Part shown: positions 25,499 through 33,396 of the stretch, one piece after another
How positions within the stretch are numbered: the first letter of the stretch is position 1
Layout: each line of letters begins with the position of its first letter
From: Bacteroidetes bacterium 43-16
Lineage (GTDB): Bacteria > Bacteroidota > Bacteroidia > Chitinophagales > Chitinophagaceae
Assembly: GCA_001897525.1 (NCBI GenBank)
Contig: MKTB01000020.1
Location: 1 to 64,000, forward strand
Direction: 5' to 3'
Length of the DNA stretch: 64,000 nt
The notes under the pieces: generated by a model
What the model was told of the DNA's origin: nothing
Databases searched by the model: none
Seen by the model: the letters and a program-made list of their open reading frames with translations, nothing else
Made by a program: the position numbers and the translations under genes

Positions 25499-26626
25499 TT
25501 ATTTTGCAGCTTTTTCGATCTTAAATGTCTCTATACTATCGTCTTGTGTGATCACTTTAATCAGGTAGATACCACCGGATAAAAGGTTAAGGTCAATACT
25601 TACCAGAGCAGAAGATGGAGTTGTTGCCTGCAGTACTCTTCCGTTCAGGTCCAATAACTGTACCATTTTAGGTAAAGCTCCGCTCACCTTCACGTATGCT
25701 GTTGTGGTAGCAGGGTTTGGATATACTGCGATTGTAGCAGCAGAAGAGAAGTGTAACATTTTTACATTACTGTATTTAACGGCACCATTATTATCCGCTA
25801 TTTTCAACCTGTAGTAGTTGTTTCCTTTTGAAGGGTTAATGTCTGTAAAGGAATAGCTTGTTACTTGATTATTAGTTCCGGCAGCCGCTTTTATAGTGTT
25901 GATCTGCTCGAAAGATTTGGCATTAGTACTTTTTTCTATGGTAAAAGTGCTTTCGGTATTATCTTCAATTACCTGCCAGTTTAAAAGAGCCTGATCTTTA
26001 ACTTTTGTTGCTTCAAAAGACAATAATTCTACTGCTAAAGGTGTAACTGATGATGTTGTGACAAAAACTTTTCCTATGTTAGAAACATTGCCGGTAACGT
26101 CTTGTACGATGTAAGTGAAAGAGTCTGTACCTACGAATGAAGCATTCGGTGTATAAGAAAATACACCAGGCTCAGTAGAACTTACACTTCCATTTTTCGG
26201 AGATGATGTCATGCTCAAGGTCTGGAAATTGAAATCTCCACACTCTGCGATGTCATTTGAAGTTACCGGAATGTTTACAGGTGTACCAGAGTGCGTATTG
26301 GCAGTATCATTAACCGCTATAAGTTCTCTGTAGGACACCTCCAATGCAGAAGAAAGGTTAGAATTACATCCACCGCTGCTCACAGAAGCTAATGTGTAGT
26401 TACCTGGTTGAGAAATAACCAGTGAATCGTCAGATCCACCCACCAGGACACCATCACGATACCAGGCATAGCCACCACCGATATCGGAAGCTGTAGGGTT
26501 TGCTTTTAAAACAACCGAACTGCCACGGCAGATTTTGATACTCTGAGGATTAGTCTGGCTGTTTGCATTTGAACCAGTAACTACTGCTAATAGTGCAACG
26601 AATAAAGAATTATATATATTTTTCAT
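25499..26626 (-). CDS. Secreted Ig-like protein with T9SS sorting domain
   Basis: 375 aa from ATG 26626 (an upstream in-frame TTG is unlikely). Signal peptide MKNIYNSLFVALLAVVTGSNANSQ; an Ig-like domain (about 28-100, YAWYRDGVLVGGSDDSLVISQPGNYTL); a cadherin-like/Big repeat (about 105-195, VNDTANTHSGTPVNIPVTSND and FSYTPNASFVGTDSFTYIVQD); a beta-sandwich (about 200-295); and a C-terminal type A T9SS sorting domain (IAVYPNPATTTAYVKVSG to the end, LSGGIYLIKVI). It is exported by Sec, then by T9SS to the cell surface. It follows the 588 aa adhesin-like gene on the same strand. Confidence 0.88.
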   Translation of the reverse strand: MKNIYNSLFVALLAVVTGSNANSQTNPQSIKICRGSSVVLKANPTASDIGGGYAWYRDGVLVGGSDDSLVISQPGNYTLASVSSGGCNSNLSSALEVSYRELIAVNDTANTHSGTPVNIPVTSNDIAECGDFNFQTLSMTSSPKNGSVSSTEPGVFSYTPNASFVGTDSFTYIVQDVTGNVSNIGKVFVTTSSVTPLAVELLSFEATKVKDQALLNWQVIEDNTESTFTIEKSTNAKSFEQINTIKAAAGTNNQVTSYSFTDINPSKGNNYYRLKIADNNGAVKYSNVKMLHFSSAATIAVYPNPATTTAYVKVSGALPKMVQLLDLNGRVLQATTPSSALVSIDLNLLSGGIYLIKVITQDDSIETFKIEKAAK

Positions 26627-26674
26627 TTTAAAAAAGATCAACTTGGAGAATATTAAAAAAGAGGGTAAAAAATT

Positions 26675-26715
26675 ATCGGTAAGGTTGTTAAGGCTTTAGG
26701 GAAAACCTTACCGAT
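26675..26715 (-). terminator. Terminator of the adhesin-like gene
   Basis: ATCGGTAAGGTT (26675-26686) pairs perfectly with AACCTTACCGAT (26704-26715). On the minus strand the stem is followed by a T-run. Confidence 0.75.
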
Positions 26716-26722
26716 ATTTTGT

Positions 26723-26790
26723 TTCATACTATTTTGCTTCATACTACGCCAGCTTGTTTCATACCAGCATTTACTTCATACTATTTTGTT
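26723..26790. repeat. Four short direct repeats of TTCATACT
   Basis: TTCATACT/C occurs at 26723, 26738, 26758 and 26775, spaced 15-20 bp. The first and last share the longer form TTCATACTATTTTG. They lie between the terminator of the adhesin-like gene and its stop codon, in the short spacer between two secreted-protein genes. Confidence 0.6.
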
Positions 26791-26852
26791 TCTTGTCAGT
26801 CTGCCAATACCAGGTGTAGTTGTGCATGTAGCGGACTGATTGTTTTTTTTAC

Positions 26853-28619
26853 TTATTGTGGTTTTACAGTGATGATAGGAGAGGAATAACCGCTTCCGAT
26901 CGTTATGGTGATGTTCGTTTTATTGCTTGGATAAGTCATCGTCTCTCCGTTAGCTGCATTTGAAATAACGTATTGGGCAATCACTTCTCCCTGGGTAAAG
27001 TTGGCACTCGGTGTGAAGATGATGATACCTGTTGCCGGGTTCAGAACAAACGTTCCTTTACCATCTATATTCAGGCTGTTCGTGTTATTGGTAACATTAT
27101 TCTTGTTGTAATAATCAAAGAATTTAGCAGAGTTCAATTGAACGGTAAATGTTCTTGAATTAGTTGTTGCATGCGGGGTCACATAATCATTCAGGTTGAT
27201 CTGGATCGGTGCATTAGAGCAAACTTGTTTGTAAACCAGAGCGGCACTTGGCGGGAAGCCTGCAATCGCAAAAGCTGGTGAACAGTTATAGCTTGTCGTA
27301 TCCATTGGAGTCAGTGAACCTGGTCTTATGGTATTTACCGCAGGATTGTTCTGAACATAGGTATCAAAAATCTGGTTGCCGGTTGGTGAAGCATCAAAGA
27401 ACACGATAGGATGACTGGCACTTGATCCTGCAAAAATACCTGCACTGTTGAAGTCTGTATTACCGGTGAAGTAAAAACTTCCGTACCCGGTGATCTTACC
27501 TGAATTCCTGAAATTAGCACCTCTGATAAAACCTGTAGTGTCATTTTTTACTTCAGAAGGTAAACCTTCTACTTTGAAATCACCAGTTACCCAGATCAGT
27601 CCTTTGTTGGTGGTGATACCGTTACCAATGAAATAGTTAGCGGCAAACATTCTGCAGTTATTAACCACTATAGATCCTGCTGCATTTTGAGCGATCGTTC
27701 CGGAAACTTTTGCCATACCATTATTCACAAACTGTGTATTGGATGAGTTTAAGTCAATATTACCGGAAGTTACATTCAGTCTTTTATTGTTTTGTAATAT
27801 AGAAGAGCCTTGAAGGTTTACAGAACCGATATTCACAAATTCCAGTAAGCTGTCATTGGTGAAATAGGCTGTAGAACCCACAACAACCGCATCTGAAATC
27901 TTCATCACACCATAGTTGTTTACTTTCCTGGAAATACCATTTCCTGAATTAGCATTGCGCATGATCATCGTTCCTGTATTCTCAACAGTACCGGCCAGTT
28001 CTGTGTTACCGTAGCTATTATTAAGCGACATGTAAGCATTCACGCGGTTATCAATAGTACCACCGTTAAGGGCGTAAAAGTTTCCGTTCACCACAAAGGT
28101 ATCGTGGTTCCTCAGAGTTGTATTTTGAAGAGAAACACTTTTAAGGTTCATTTTTTTATAATTGATCAAAGTAGCTCCGTTAGTTGTAAACTGAGGAATA
28201 TCTACAGTACCATAGTTCGTGATTGAACCCGTCAGGTTTTGAATACCATTAGAAGTCAAAGTACCATAGTTGATGATCTCAGCATTTCTTGGATTGTTCC
28301 ATAAGCTCATGCTAAGATTTCCACAGTTAATGATCTTACCGTTAAAGTCTCCGTTTACATAGTCAATGTTCAGGCTGGCACCAGGAGCGACATAGATCGT
28401 TCCGCCGGCGTTTAAAGTAACACCACCCGACCAGCTACCGCTGGACAAACAGTATACCTGGCCACTGTTCACCGTTACATAAGAACCGGAAAAAGTGTTG
28501 GTACAGTTAACAGTAGGACAGTTTTGAGCTGTACTCTGCATAACAGATCCCGTTAAAAGGGATAAAACAATAACTAATTTGGAATAAATACTTTTGTTCA
28601 TACTATTTTTGATCTTCAT
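26853..28619 (-). CDS. Large secreted adhesin-like protein (beta-helix-like repeats, no clear sorting domain)
   Basis: 588 aa. Signal peptide about 7-31 (SKLVIVLSLLTGSVMQSTAQ); ATG 28619 or the in-frame ATG 28601 may start it. Residues about 35-420 are repetitive, Asn/Gly/Thr-rich short strands of the form xNxGTxxxxG (INYGTLTSNG, ITNYGTVDI, VENTGTMIM, VNNYGVMKI), as in right-handed beta-helix surface proteins. The end (about 470-588) resembles a cadherin-like domain (NDYVTPHATTNSRTF, FTPSANFTQGEVIAQYVIS). The protein stops at ITVKPQ with no PNP...G-type sorting domain. It is divergent from an XRE regulator. Confidence 0.75.
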   Translation of the reverse strand: MKIKNSMNKSIYSKLVIVLSLLTGSVMQSTAQNCPTVNCTNTFSGSYVTVNSGQVYCLSSGSWSGGVTLNAGGTIYVAPGASLNIDYVNGDFNGKIINCGNLSMSLWNNPRNAEIINYGTLTSNGIQNLTGSITNYGTVDIPQFTTNGATLINYKKMNLKSVSLQNTTLRNHDTFVVNGNFYALNGGTIDNRVNAYMSLNNSYGNTELAGTVENTGTMIMRNANSGNGISRKVNNYGVMKISDAVVVGSTAYFTNDSLLEFVNIGSVNLQGSSILQNNKRLNVTSGNIDLNSSNTQFVNNGMAKVSGTIAQNAAGSIVVNNCRMFAANYFIGNGITTNKGLIWVTGDFKVEGLPSEVKNDTTGFIRGANFRNSGKITGYGSFYFTGNTDFNSAGIFAGSSASHPIVFFDASPTGNQIFDTYVQNNPAVNTIRPGSLTPMDTTSYNCSPAFAIAGFPPSAALVYKQVCSNAPIQINLNDYVTPHATTNSRTFTVQLNSAKFFDYYNKNNVTNNTNSLNIDGKGTFVLNPATGIIIFTPSANFTQGEVIAQYVISNAANGETMTYPSNKTNITITIGSGYSSPIITVKPQ

Positions 28620-28991
28620 TATGTACTTGAAGTTTGATATAGAACTGCTTTAAAATTGGAAATACAGATATCTTTTTTTAAATTTGTTCCAGGATTTTAT
28701 TAATCCTCCGCACCTCATTTACCTAAAAGGGTTAAAATTTTTTCTAAATGCAAAGTTGTTACACAGCAGGCAATACGTATTACTTTTTGATTGATAAGAT
28801 ATCAATAGATCAGTTTGTTTATCAGGAATCCTGCTAAACAAAAGTTTTACTGATAAACCTGCTTTTTCAACACAACAGAAGGACAAATTTTTACCCTAAA
28901 AACAAACACTTAGAAATAAACAACAAGATATTTTGTCGTTTGTCTTAACAACAGATTGATAAAAGTCTAAACAAGAAATAAGAAACAGGTA
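28620..28991. promoter_or_regulatory. 372 bp divergent region between adhesin-like gene and XRE regulator
   Basis: No gene. It is AT-rich and contains a perfect 9 bp inverted repeat GTTTATCAG (28817-28825) with CTGATAAAC (28850-28858), a candidate regulator site. A GGATT-TTATT-AATCC palindrome lies near 28692. No convincing paired -33/-7 promoter was found in either direction. Confidence 0.4.
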
Positions 28992-29384
28992 ATGAACATA
29001 ACAGAGCTATGTGCAAAAAAGTTGAAGACTTTAAGAGAAATCAATGATTATACTCAGGCATATGTTGCTAATCAACTGGACATTTCACAGAATGCCTACA
29101 GTTTATTAGAAAAAGGAGCAACTAAAATTACGCTGGACCGGCTGGAAGAACTTGCGATACTGTACAAAACCACTCCGCAGGACTTGATTACTGAAGGTTT
29201 TGATAGTGTGCTGTCCAAACCGCAAGATCCTAACGGGGCACATACCAATTTTCCTCCTGCATTAAGTGTGCTCGAGAAAAAAATGTATGAACAGACGATT
29301 AACCGGCTGGAGAGTAACATTGAACGGCTTTACGAAATGATCGGTCAGATCACTTCCAAGATATCTGTATCCCAATCTCAGTAA
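28992..29384 (+). CDS. XRE family transcriptional regulator
   Basis: 130 aa. The N-terminal HTH (about 7-66) is typical: KKLKTLREINDYTQAYVANQLDISQNAYSLLEKGATKITLDRLEELAILYKTTPQDLI. A Pro-rich linker follows, then a coiled coil (about 92-125, LEKKMYEQTINRLESNIERLYEMIGQI), probably for dimerisation. It is divergent from the adhesin-like gene with a 9 bp inverted repeat in between, so it may control that gene and itself. Confidence 0.88.
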   Translation: MNITELCAKKLKTLREINDYTQAYVANQLDISQNAYSLLEKGATKITLDRLEELAILYKTTPQDLITEGFDSVLSKPQDPNGAHTNFPPALSVLEKKMYEQTINRLESNIERLYEMIGQITSKISVSQSQ

Positions 29385-29690
29385 AACACTGCGGTCCTTT
29401 CATATCGCTTGTGCCGCTATTGGTCGCCTTGAGCCTGGCCCCTTCGCAGAAGGAATGTTTAAGGAGTAAAGATCTCCTGCTAGTTATTGTCAGGAATAAA
29501 AGACGGACAAAAGATAAGCGCCCAAAACAAAATAAAGGCACCGTACAATGCCTCAGTACGGCTTAATGTGCGGCAAATCTATAGTTTTTACTTACAAAAC
29601 TCAAGGTATTGAGTACTTACTGATAAAGAGAAAGGAGTAGCTATGAACAGCTACTCCTTTCTCTTTAAAATATTTTTTAATGAACCCCGG
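29385..29690. other. 306 bp intergenic region
   Basis: No convincing gene. It contains a small inverted repeat CCGTAC (29541-29546) with GTACGG (29556-29561) and, at its end, the strong terminator listed separately. A short minus-strand reading frame inside it has no protein-like features. Confidence 0.5.
29625..29666. terminator. Bidirectional terminator between XRE and OMP genes
   Basis: Perfect 18 bp stem (29625-29642 with 29649-29666, core AGGAGTAGCT) and a 6 nt loop, A-rich before and T-rich after. It lies 24 bp after the stop of the minus-strand barrel gene. Confidence 0.92.
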
Positions 29691-30389
29691 TTAATAAAAT
29701 CTTCCCGGGATCTTTCTGCCCAGTACATAGCCAACGCTCAGGTTGAACACACTTCCGGTACTGGCTACCGTATTAGGTACATTTGAGAAATTCGCGAAAC
29801 TCAGGCCATAGATCATCCGCACCTGTAGGCCCATTTGCAATTGGTAACCAAAGCCTACATAAGCCCCGTAATCCAATGGTTTCAACTGGTGCATCTGAGC
29901 GCCCCACTCCAGTTCACTGGTATAAGTAGTGGTATAGCTGGTCGGTATTTTTTGCACCCTTTTGCCACTTACATTGCCGGCAACAGCATAGGCAACATAC
30001 GGAGACAACTGCACCATAAATTTACCGGTATATCTTGCTACTTCCCAACTGTATTTTAAGTTGATGGGTAATTCAACATAGTTTTGTCCTGCAGTAGTTG
30101 TTTCCTTGTACTCTTCAATATCAGTGGTTATCCTGGCCGTGCGGACATTGTAATATAGGCCCGGTTCAAAAGAGAAACCATTTTTACCCAGTGGAATATC
30201 TAAAGCAATACCGGCCCTGGGACTCCACATCCAATCATAATTTTCTGTGTATTGAACATTTGCTACAGGATCATATGTAAATCCGTAAAACTTGCCAAAA
30301 TTATAGCCTACTTCCGGAGTAACCGTTACCTGGGCTATGGAAGATAATGAAACTCCAAAAAGGGATGCCAATAGAACGATGCGCTTCAT
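29691..30389 (-). CDS. Outer membrane beta-barrel protein (porin-like)
   Basis: 232 aa. Signal peptide 1-19 (LLASLFGVSLSSIAQ), then alternating hydrophobic strands with aromatic girdles (VTPEVGYNFGKFYGF, GFSFEPGLYYNVR, YVELPINLKYSWE, GAYVGFGYQLQMGLQVRMIYGLSF, VFNLSVGYVLGRKI) of the OMP_b-brl type, about 8-10 strands. The end is GRFY, with an aromatic terminal residue. Its role is unknown. A TACCTTTG -7 box on the minus strand at 30443-30450 lies 54 bp upstream of the ATG. Confidence 0.82.
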   Translation of the reverse strand: MKRIVLLASLFGVSLSSIAQVTVTPEVGYNFGKFYGFTYDPVANVQYTENYDWMWSPRAGIALDIPLGKNGFSFEPGLYYNVRTARITTDIEEYKETTTAGQNYVELPINLKYSWEVARYTGKFMVQLSPYVAYAVAGNVSGKRVQKIPTSYTTTYTSELEWGAQMHQLKPLDYGAYVGFGYQLQMGLQVRMIYGLSFANFSNVPNTVASTGSVFNLSVGYVLGRKIPGRFY

Positions 30390-30442
30390 GTATGAAATAT
30401 AAATGTTAAATACTGTCTGTTTTTTAAGACAATGCTATCTTA

Positions 30443-30450
30443 CAAAGGTA
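30443..30450 (-). promoter_or_regulatory. -7 element of the outer membrane barrel gene
   Basis: Minus-strand TACCTTTG is a perfect TAnnTTTG match. No -33 TTTG is seen at the normal spacing. Confidence 0.4.
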
Positions 30451-30500
30451 AAAACTTAAACGAAAAAAAGAAATTTGAAATAAAAAATTAATTCAGCAGA

Positions 30501-31580
30501 TTAATTTCCCAGCCATAAAGCACCGCCAATGCTGTTCTTAGCCGCACCCGTTACCGAGGCCAATACATTTTCTTCTTCCCTCCAGCGCAGCACACCAATG
30601 AAGGCCATAGCCAGCGCTTCTTTATAATGTACTATATTCTCTTCCGGGATCACTACTTCGATCCCTTGCGCTTCCAGCGCCGCTGATAACTGTGCTACCA
30701 GGAATTGATTCAAAGCACCACCACCCGTAACCAGCATTTTGCTAGGTTCAGCTACAAGATAAGGTTTTAGCGCAAGAGCGATCTGCTCAGTAATGTGGGC
30801 TACCAGTGTTGCCAGGATATCTTCAACATTGGACATGCCACTGTTTTCAATGAGCTCAATCAATTGCTTACTGTATTCATTGGCCAGGGATTTAGGCCCT
30901 TCCGACTGGTAATAGGGTAAAGCATTTAATGCTGCCAGAACGGAATCGTGTACCGTTCCCTTTGCGGCCCATGCACCTTCTGCGTCAAAAGCTTTGCCGG
31001 ATGCCTGTGCAAAATAATCCAGCACCTGGTTGGCCGGTACGATGTCAAAGGCAACAGGTGCCGCATCGTTAATAGTCACATTACAAATGCCGCCGATGTT
31101 TAAACAATATTTAAAATCATTGAAAAATTTACGGTCAGCGATCGGGACTATAGGTGCCCCCTGCCCCGCCAGGGCCACATCTGCATTCCTGAGATCAGTG
31201 ATGGTGGGCAGGCCCGTGATGGCAGAAATACTGGCCCCGTCACCGATCTGTACACTCGTTTTGTTTTCCGGGTCATGAAATACCGTATGGCCGTGTGAAG
31301 CTACAAAATGTACTTTATGGTGCAGCCCGTTCTGTTCAATAAAATCGACCACCTGTGTACCTATCCACCTGCCGAAAGTAGTATGTAATTTTAAAAACTC
31401 AGGTACAGGACGTGTGGCTGCCTGGCGCAGATTTGTTTCCATATCCTTTTCAAAAGGAATACAGGCCGCATGTTTAATCTCAAAGCTCCAGTCATTACGT
31501 ATATCCGTTATTTCCACGAAAGCAATATCCAGCCCGTCATGAGAACTGCCGGACATCAATCCGATCACATTATATATCAT
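30501..31580 (-). CDS. anmK: Anhydro-N-acetylmuramic acid kinase
   Basis: 359 aa, complete. The start IGLMSGSSHDGLDIAFVEI (phosphate loop), VASHGHTVFHDP, LNIGGICNVT and CDF-equivalent VAFDIVPANQVLDYFAQ, and MLVTGGGALNQFLVAQL are all typical of AnmK. It hydrates and phosphorylates 1,6-anhydro-MurNAc to MurNAc-6-phosphate in peptidoglycan recycling, in the cytoplasm. No other recycling gene is adjacent. A 28 bp palindrome and a -7 box lie directly upstream of the ATG. Confidence 0.95.
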   Translation of the reverse strand: MIYNVIGLMSGSSHDGLDIAFVEITDIRNDWSFEIKHAACIPFEKDMETNLRQAATRPVPEFLKLHTTFGRWIGTQVVDFIEQNGLHHKVHFVASHGHTVFHDPENKTSVQIGDGASISAITGLPTITDLRNADVALAGQGAPIVPIADRKFFNDFKYCLNIGGICNVTINDAAPVAFDIVPANQVLDYFAQASGKAFDAEGAWAAKGTVHDSVLAALNALPYYQSEGPKSLANEYSKQLIELIENSGMSNVEDILATLVAHITEQIALALKPYLVAEPSKMLVTGGGALNQFLVAQLSAALEAQGIEVVIPEENIVHYKEALAMAFIGVLRWREEENVLASVTGAAKNSIGGALWLGN

Positions 31581-31607
31581 TGCAACAAATTATTTTCTTT
31601 GTTGCAA
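31580..31607. promoter_or_regulatory. Operator-like palindrome at the anmK start
   Basis: TTGCAACAAA (31580-31589) and TTTGTTGCAA (31598-31607) are perfect inverted repeats with an 8 bp spacer. They touch the anmK start codon and overlap the -7 element at 31605-31612. Confidence 0.6.
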
Positions 31608-31612
31608 ATGTA
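31605..31612 (-). promoter_or_regulatory. -7 element of anmK
   Basis: Minus-strand TACATTTG is a perfect -7 match, 24 bp before the ATG and overlapping the palindrome. Confidence 0.45.
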
Positions 31613-31680
31613 TGCTCAATTTTTTTCTAAATAAAAAACGGTACTTAATATACAAAATATTGTAATTTCGCAGCGTAATC

Positions 31681-31880
31681 GGTTTCCGCTTCATGTTTTT
31701 TGACATATCATGAAGGTTAGGAATTAATAGGGAATTTGGTGAAAATCCAAAACAATACCCGTTGCTGTAAGTTCTGAAAATAATCTGATAGCCAGCTACA
31801 ATACCACTGCAAGATGCGGGAAGGTCGTTATCAGGAAGAACAAAGTCAGAAGACCTGCCATTACAGGCGTTTCCGTCGTT
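31681..31880 (+). ncRNA. Cobalamin (adenosylcobalamin-class) riboswitch
   Basis: The conserved core elements occur in order: GGAATTTGGTGAAAATCC (31731-31748), ACCCGTTGCTGTAA (31757-31770), GCCA (31791-31794) followed by CCACTG (31804-31809), GGGAAGG (31818-31824) and the B12 box AGTCAGAAGACCTGCC (31844-31859). A peripheral stem CTTCATG/CATGAAG (31689-31715) precedes the core. The outer boundaries are approximate and the expression platform was not resolved. It lies 50-70 bp upstream of the DUF4465 gene, so that gene is expected to be off when cobalamin is plentiful. Confidence 0.95.
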
Positions 31881-31931
31881 TTTCTCGGGAAAAAGAAAAA
31901 AGGAATTATTTATTAAAAATCAATATACAAA

Positions 31932-33164
31932 ATGGTAAAACATTTACTTCTGGCAGCTTCTGCTGCATGCTTTGGCCTTGTGTCCAATGCGCAAACTGTT
32001 GCGGACTTTGAAAACCTGACATTAGGCACCGACACTTTTCACTTTGATGCGGCTGCAAGTGGCTACAACTTCACTTCCGGCAATGCTAAACTTTACGGCA
32101 CATTTACAGATTTCGGTGGCGGATCTTATGGTGGAGAAGGCTTTACTTATTCCAATATCTTTGATACGGTAAATTGTAATAACTGTTATGACCTGCATTT
32201 CCAATATGCAGCTAAGCCGGGTGTAGGTTACGATAGTTCTGATATCTATGCAGTGGCTTACGCTTACTCCCCTGCTAAATTAAAACTTACAGCTCCGGCA
32301 AGCGGTGTACAGGTAGCAGGATTTATGGTGGCCAATACCACCTGGGGATACAGCTATGGAACTAACACTTATGCAGGCAGTAATGGCTGGGCCAAATTGG
32401 TAGTACGTGGTTTCCTTAATGGTACACTGGTTGATTCTGTTGGTTACTACCTGTCTGATTACCGTTCTGCAACTCCAGCAGCGCAGCAAGGTACTTTAAA
32501 AGGCTGGGATTGGGTAAATCTGCAAAGCCTGGGTCATGTAGACAGCCTTACCTTCCGGGTAACATCAAGTAATGATTTTTATCCTGCTTACTTTGCTATG
32601 GATAATTTCGTGACTATGGAAACCGGTCTTGCCTGTTCAGAAAATCTGAATCTTAATGTTTCTGATATCAATGCCAACACGGCAAAGATCAACTGGACCT
32701 TTAATAACACATTCGCGGCTGCAGATTCATTCCAGGTAGTGATCAACCAGGCGGCTACGGTTTCCGGTACTGATGCGGTAAATACGGTTACCAACAGCGA
32801 TTTTTATAATGCTGCAGGACTTACTGCAAGCCAGAACTATTATGCGCACGTAAGAGCTTTCTGCTATTATTCTGACAGCTTTACCACCTGGCAGCATGTT
32901 CCGTTCACAACGGCATCTTCAGGCCTGAAAAATGCTGACCAGATCGCAGTACAACTCTACCCTAACCCTACAACAGGACTGATCTACATTGATGCTAAAG
33001 AGCAGGTTAATTTAATGGTAGTAGATATGTCCGGCAACCTGATCATCAATCAGAAAGATGTAACTCAAATTGATTTAAGCCAGGTAGCAGCCGGTCAGTA
33101 TTTTATCAGACTGACCACTAAAGACGGGAAAAGATCTGCAACAAAAGCTGTAGTGAAAAAATAA
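31932..33164 (+). CDS. Secreted DUF4465 protein with T9SS sorting domain, under a cobalamin riboswitch
   Basis: 410 aa. Signal peptide 1-20 (LLLAASAACFGLVSNAQ); DUF4465 domain (about 23-230) with its hallmarks: FTDFGGGSYGGEGFTYSN, SSDIYAVAYAY, VAGFMVANTTWGYSYG, GWAKLVVRGFLNG, VGYYLSDYRS, GWDWVNLQSLGHVDSLTFRV and YPAYFAMDNF. A fibronectin III-like domain follows (about 238-328), then a type A sorting domain (LYPNPTTGLIYIDA to the end). DUF4465 proteins are commonly encoded behind B12 riboswitches in Bacteroidota, and surface cobalamin binding is plausible. No TonB-dependent receptor is adjacent. Confidence 0.9.
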   Translation: MVKHLLLAASAACFGLVSNAQTVADFENLTLGTDTFHFDAAASGYNFTSGNAKLYGTFTDFGGGSYGGEGFTYSNIFDTVNCNNCYDLHFQYAAKPGVGYDSSDIYAVAYAYSPAKLKLTAPASGVQVAGFMVANTTWGYSYGTNTYAGSNGWAKLVVRGFLNGTLVDSVGYYLSDYRSATPAAQQGTLKGWDWVNLQSLGHVDSLTFRVTSSNDFYPAYFAMDNFVTMETGLACSENLNLNVSDINANTAKINWTFNNTFAAADSFQVVINQAATVSGTDAVNTVTNSDFYNAAGLTASQNYYAHVRAFCYYSDSFTTWQHVPFTTASSGLKNADQIAVQLYPNPTTGLIYIDAKEQVNLMVVDMSGNLIINQKDVTQIDLSQVAAGQYFIRLTTKDGKRSATKAVVKK

Positions 33165-33191
33165 ACTATAATAGTCTTTATATTACTTTGA

Positions 33192-33220
33192 TAAAGCCAT
33201 GGCCCTGGGTCATGGCTTTA
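33192..33220 (+). terminator. Hairpin after the DUF4465 gene
   Basis: TAAAGCCATG (33192-33201) pairs with CATGGCTTTA (33211-33220) around a 9 nt loop, 27 bp after the stop. No long T-tract follows. Confidence 0.55.
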
Positions 33221-33345
33221 TGCATAAAAGGATCAGCCAGCAATTATAAATAGCAAAAAGCCTGCTGCCTGGATGGAATCACCATGATCGGTGTAAATAG
33301 CCGTAAATACTAGCTAAATGCATTAAAATCAATGCCCTGCTGGCT

Positions 33346-33373
33346 TTTGAAATCAGCATTTGATGTACATTTG
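33346..33373 (+). promoter_or_regulatory. Promoter of the small secreted protein gene
   Basis: TTTG (33346-33349), 16 bp, TACATTTG (33366-33373). The -7 box is perfect and the spacer slightly short. The ATG follows at 33397. Confidence 0.5.
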
Positions 33374-33396
33374 GCATTAAATTAAACAAGAACAAA

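Noticed and set aside
29350-29541. Small minus-strand reading frame near the XRE gene
   Set aside because: It overlaps the 3' end of the XRE gene and has no export signal or domain.
31814-32011. Small plus-strand reading frame across the riboswitch end
   Set aside because: It overlaps the conserved B12 box and the start of the DUF4465 gene in another frame, with no protein-like features.
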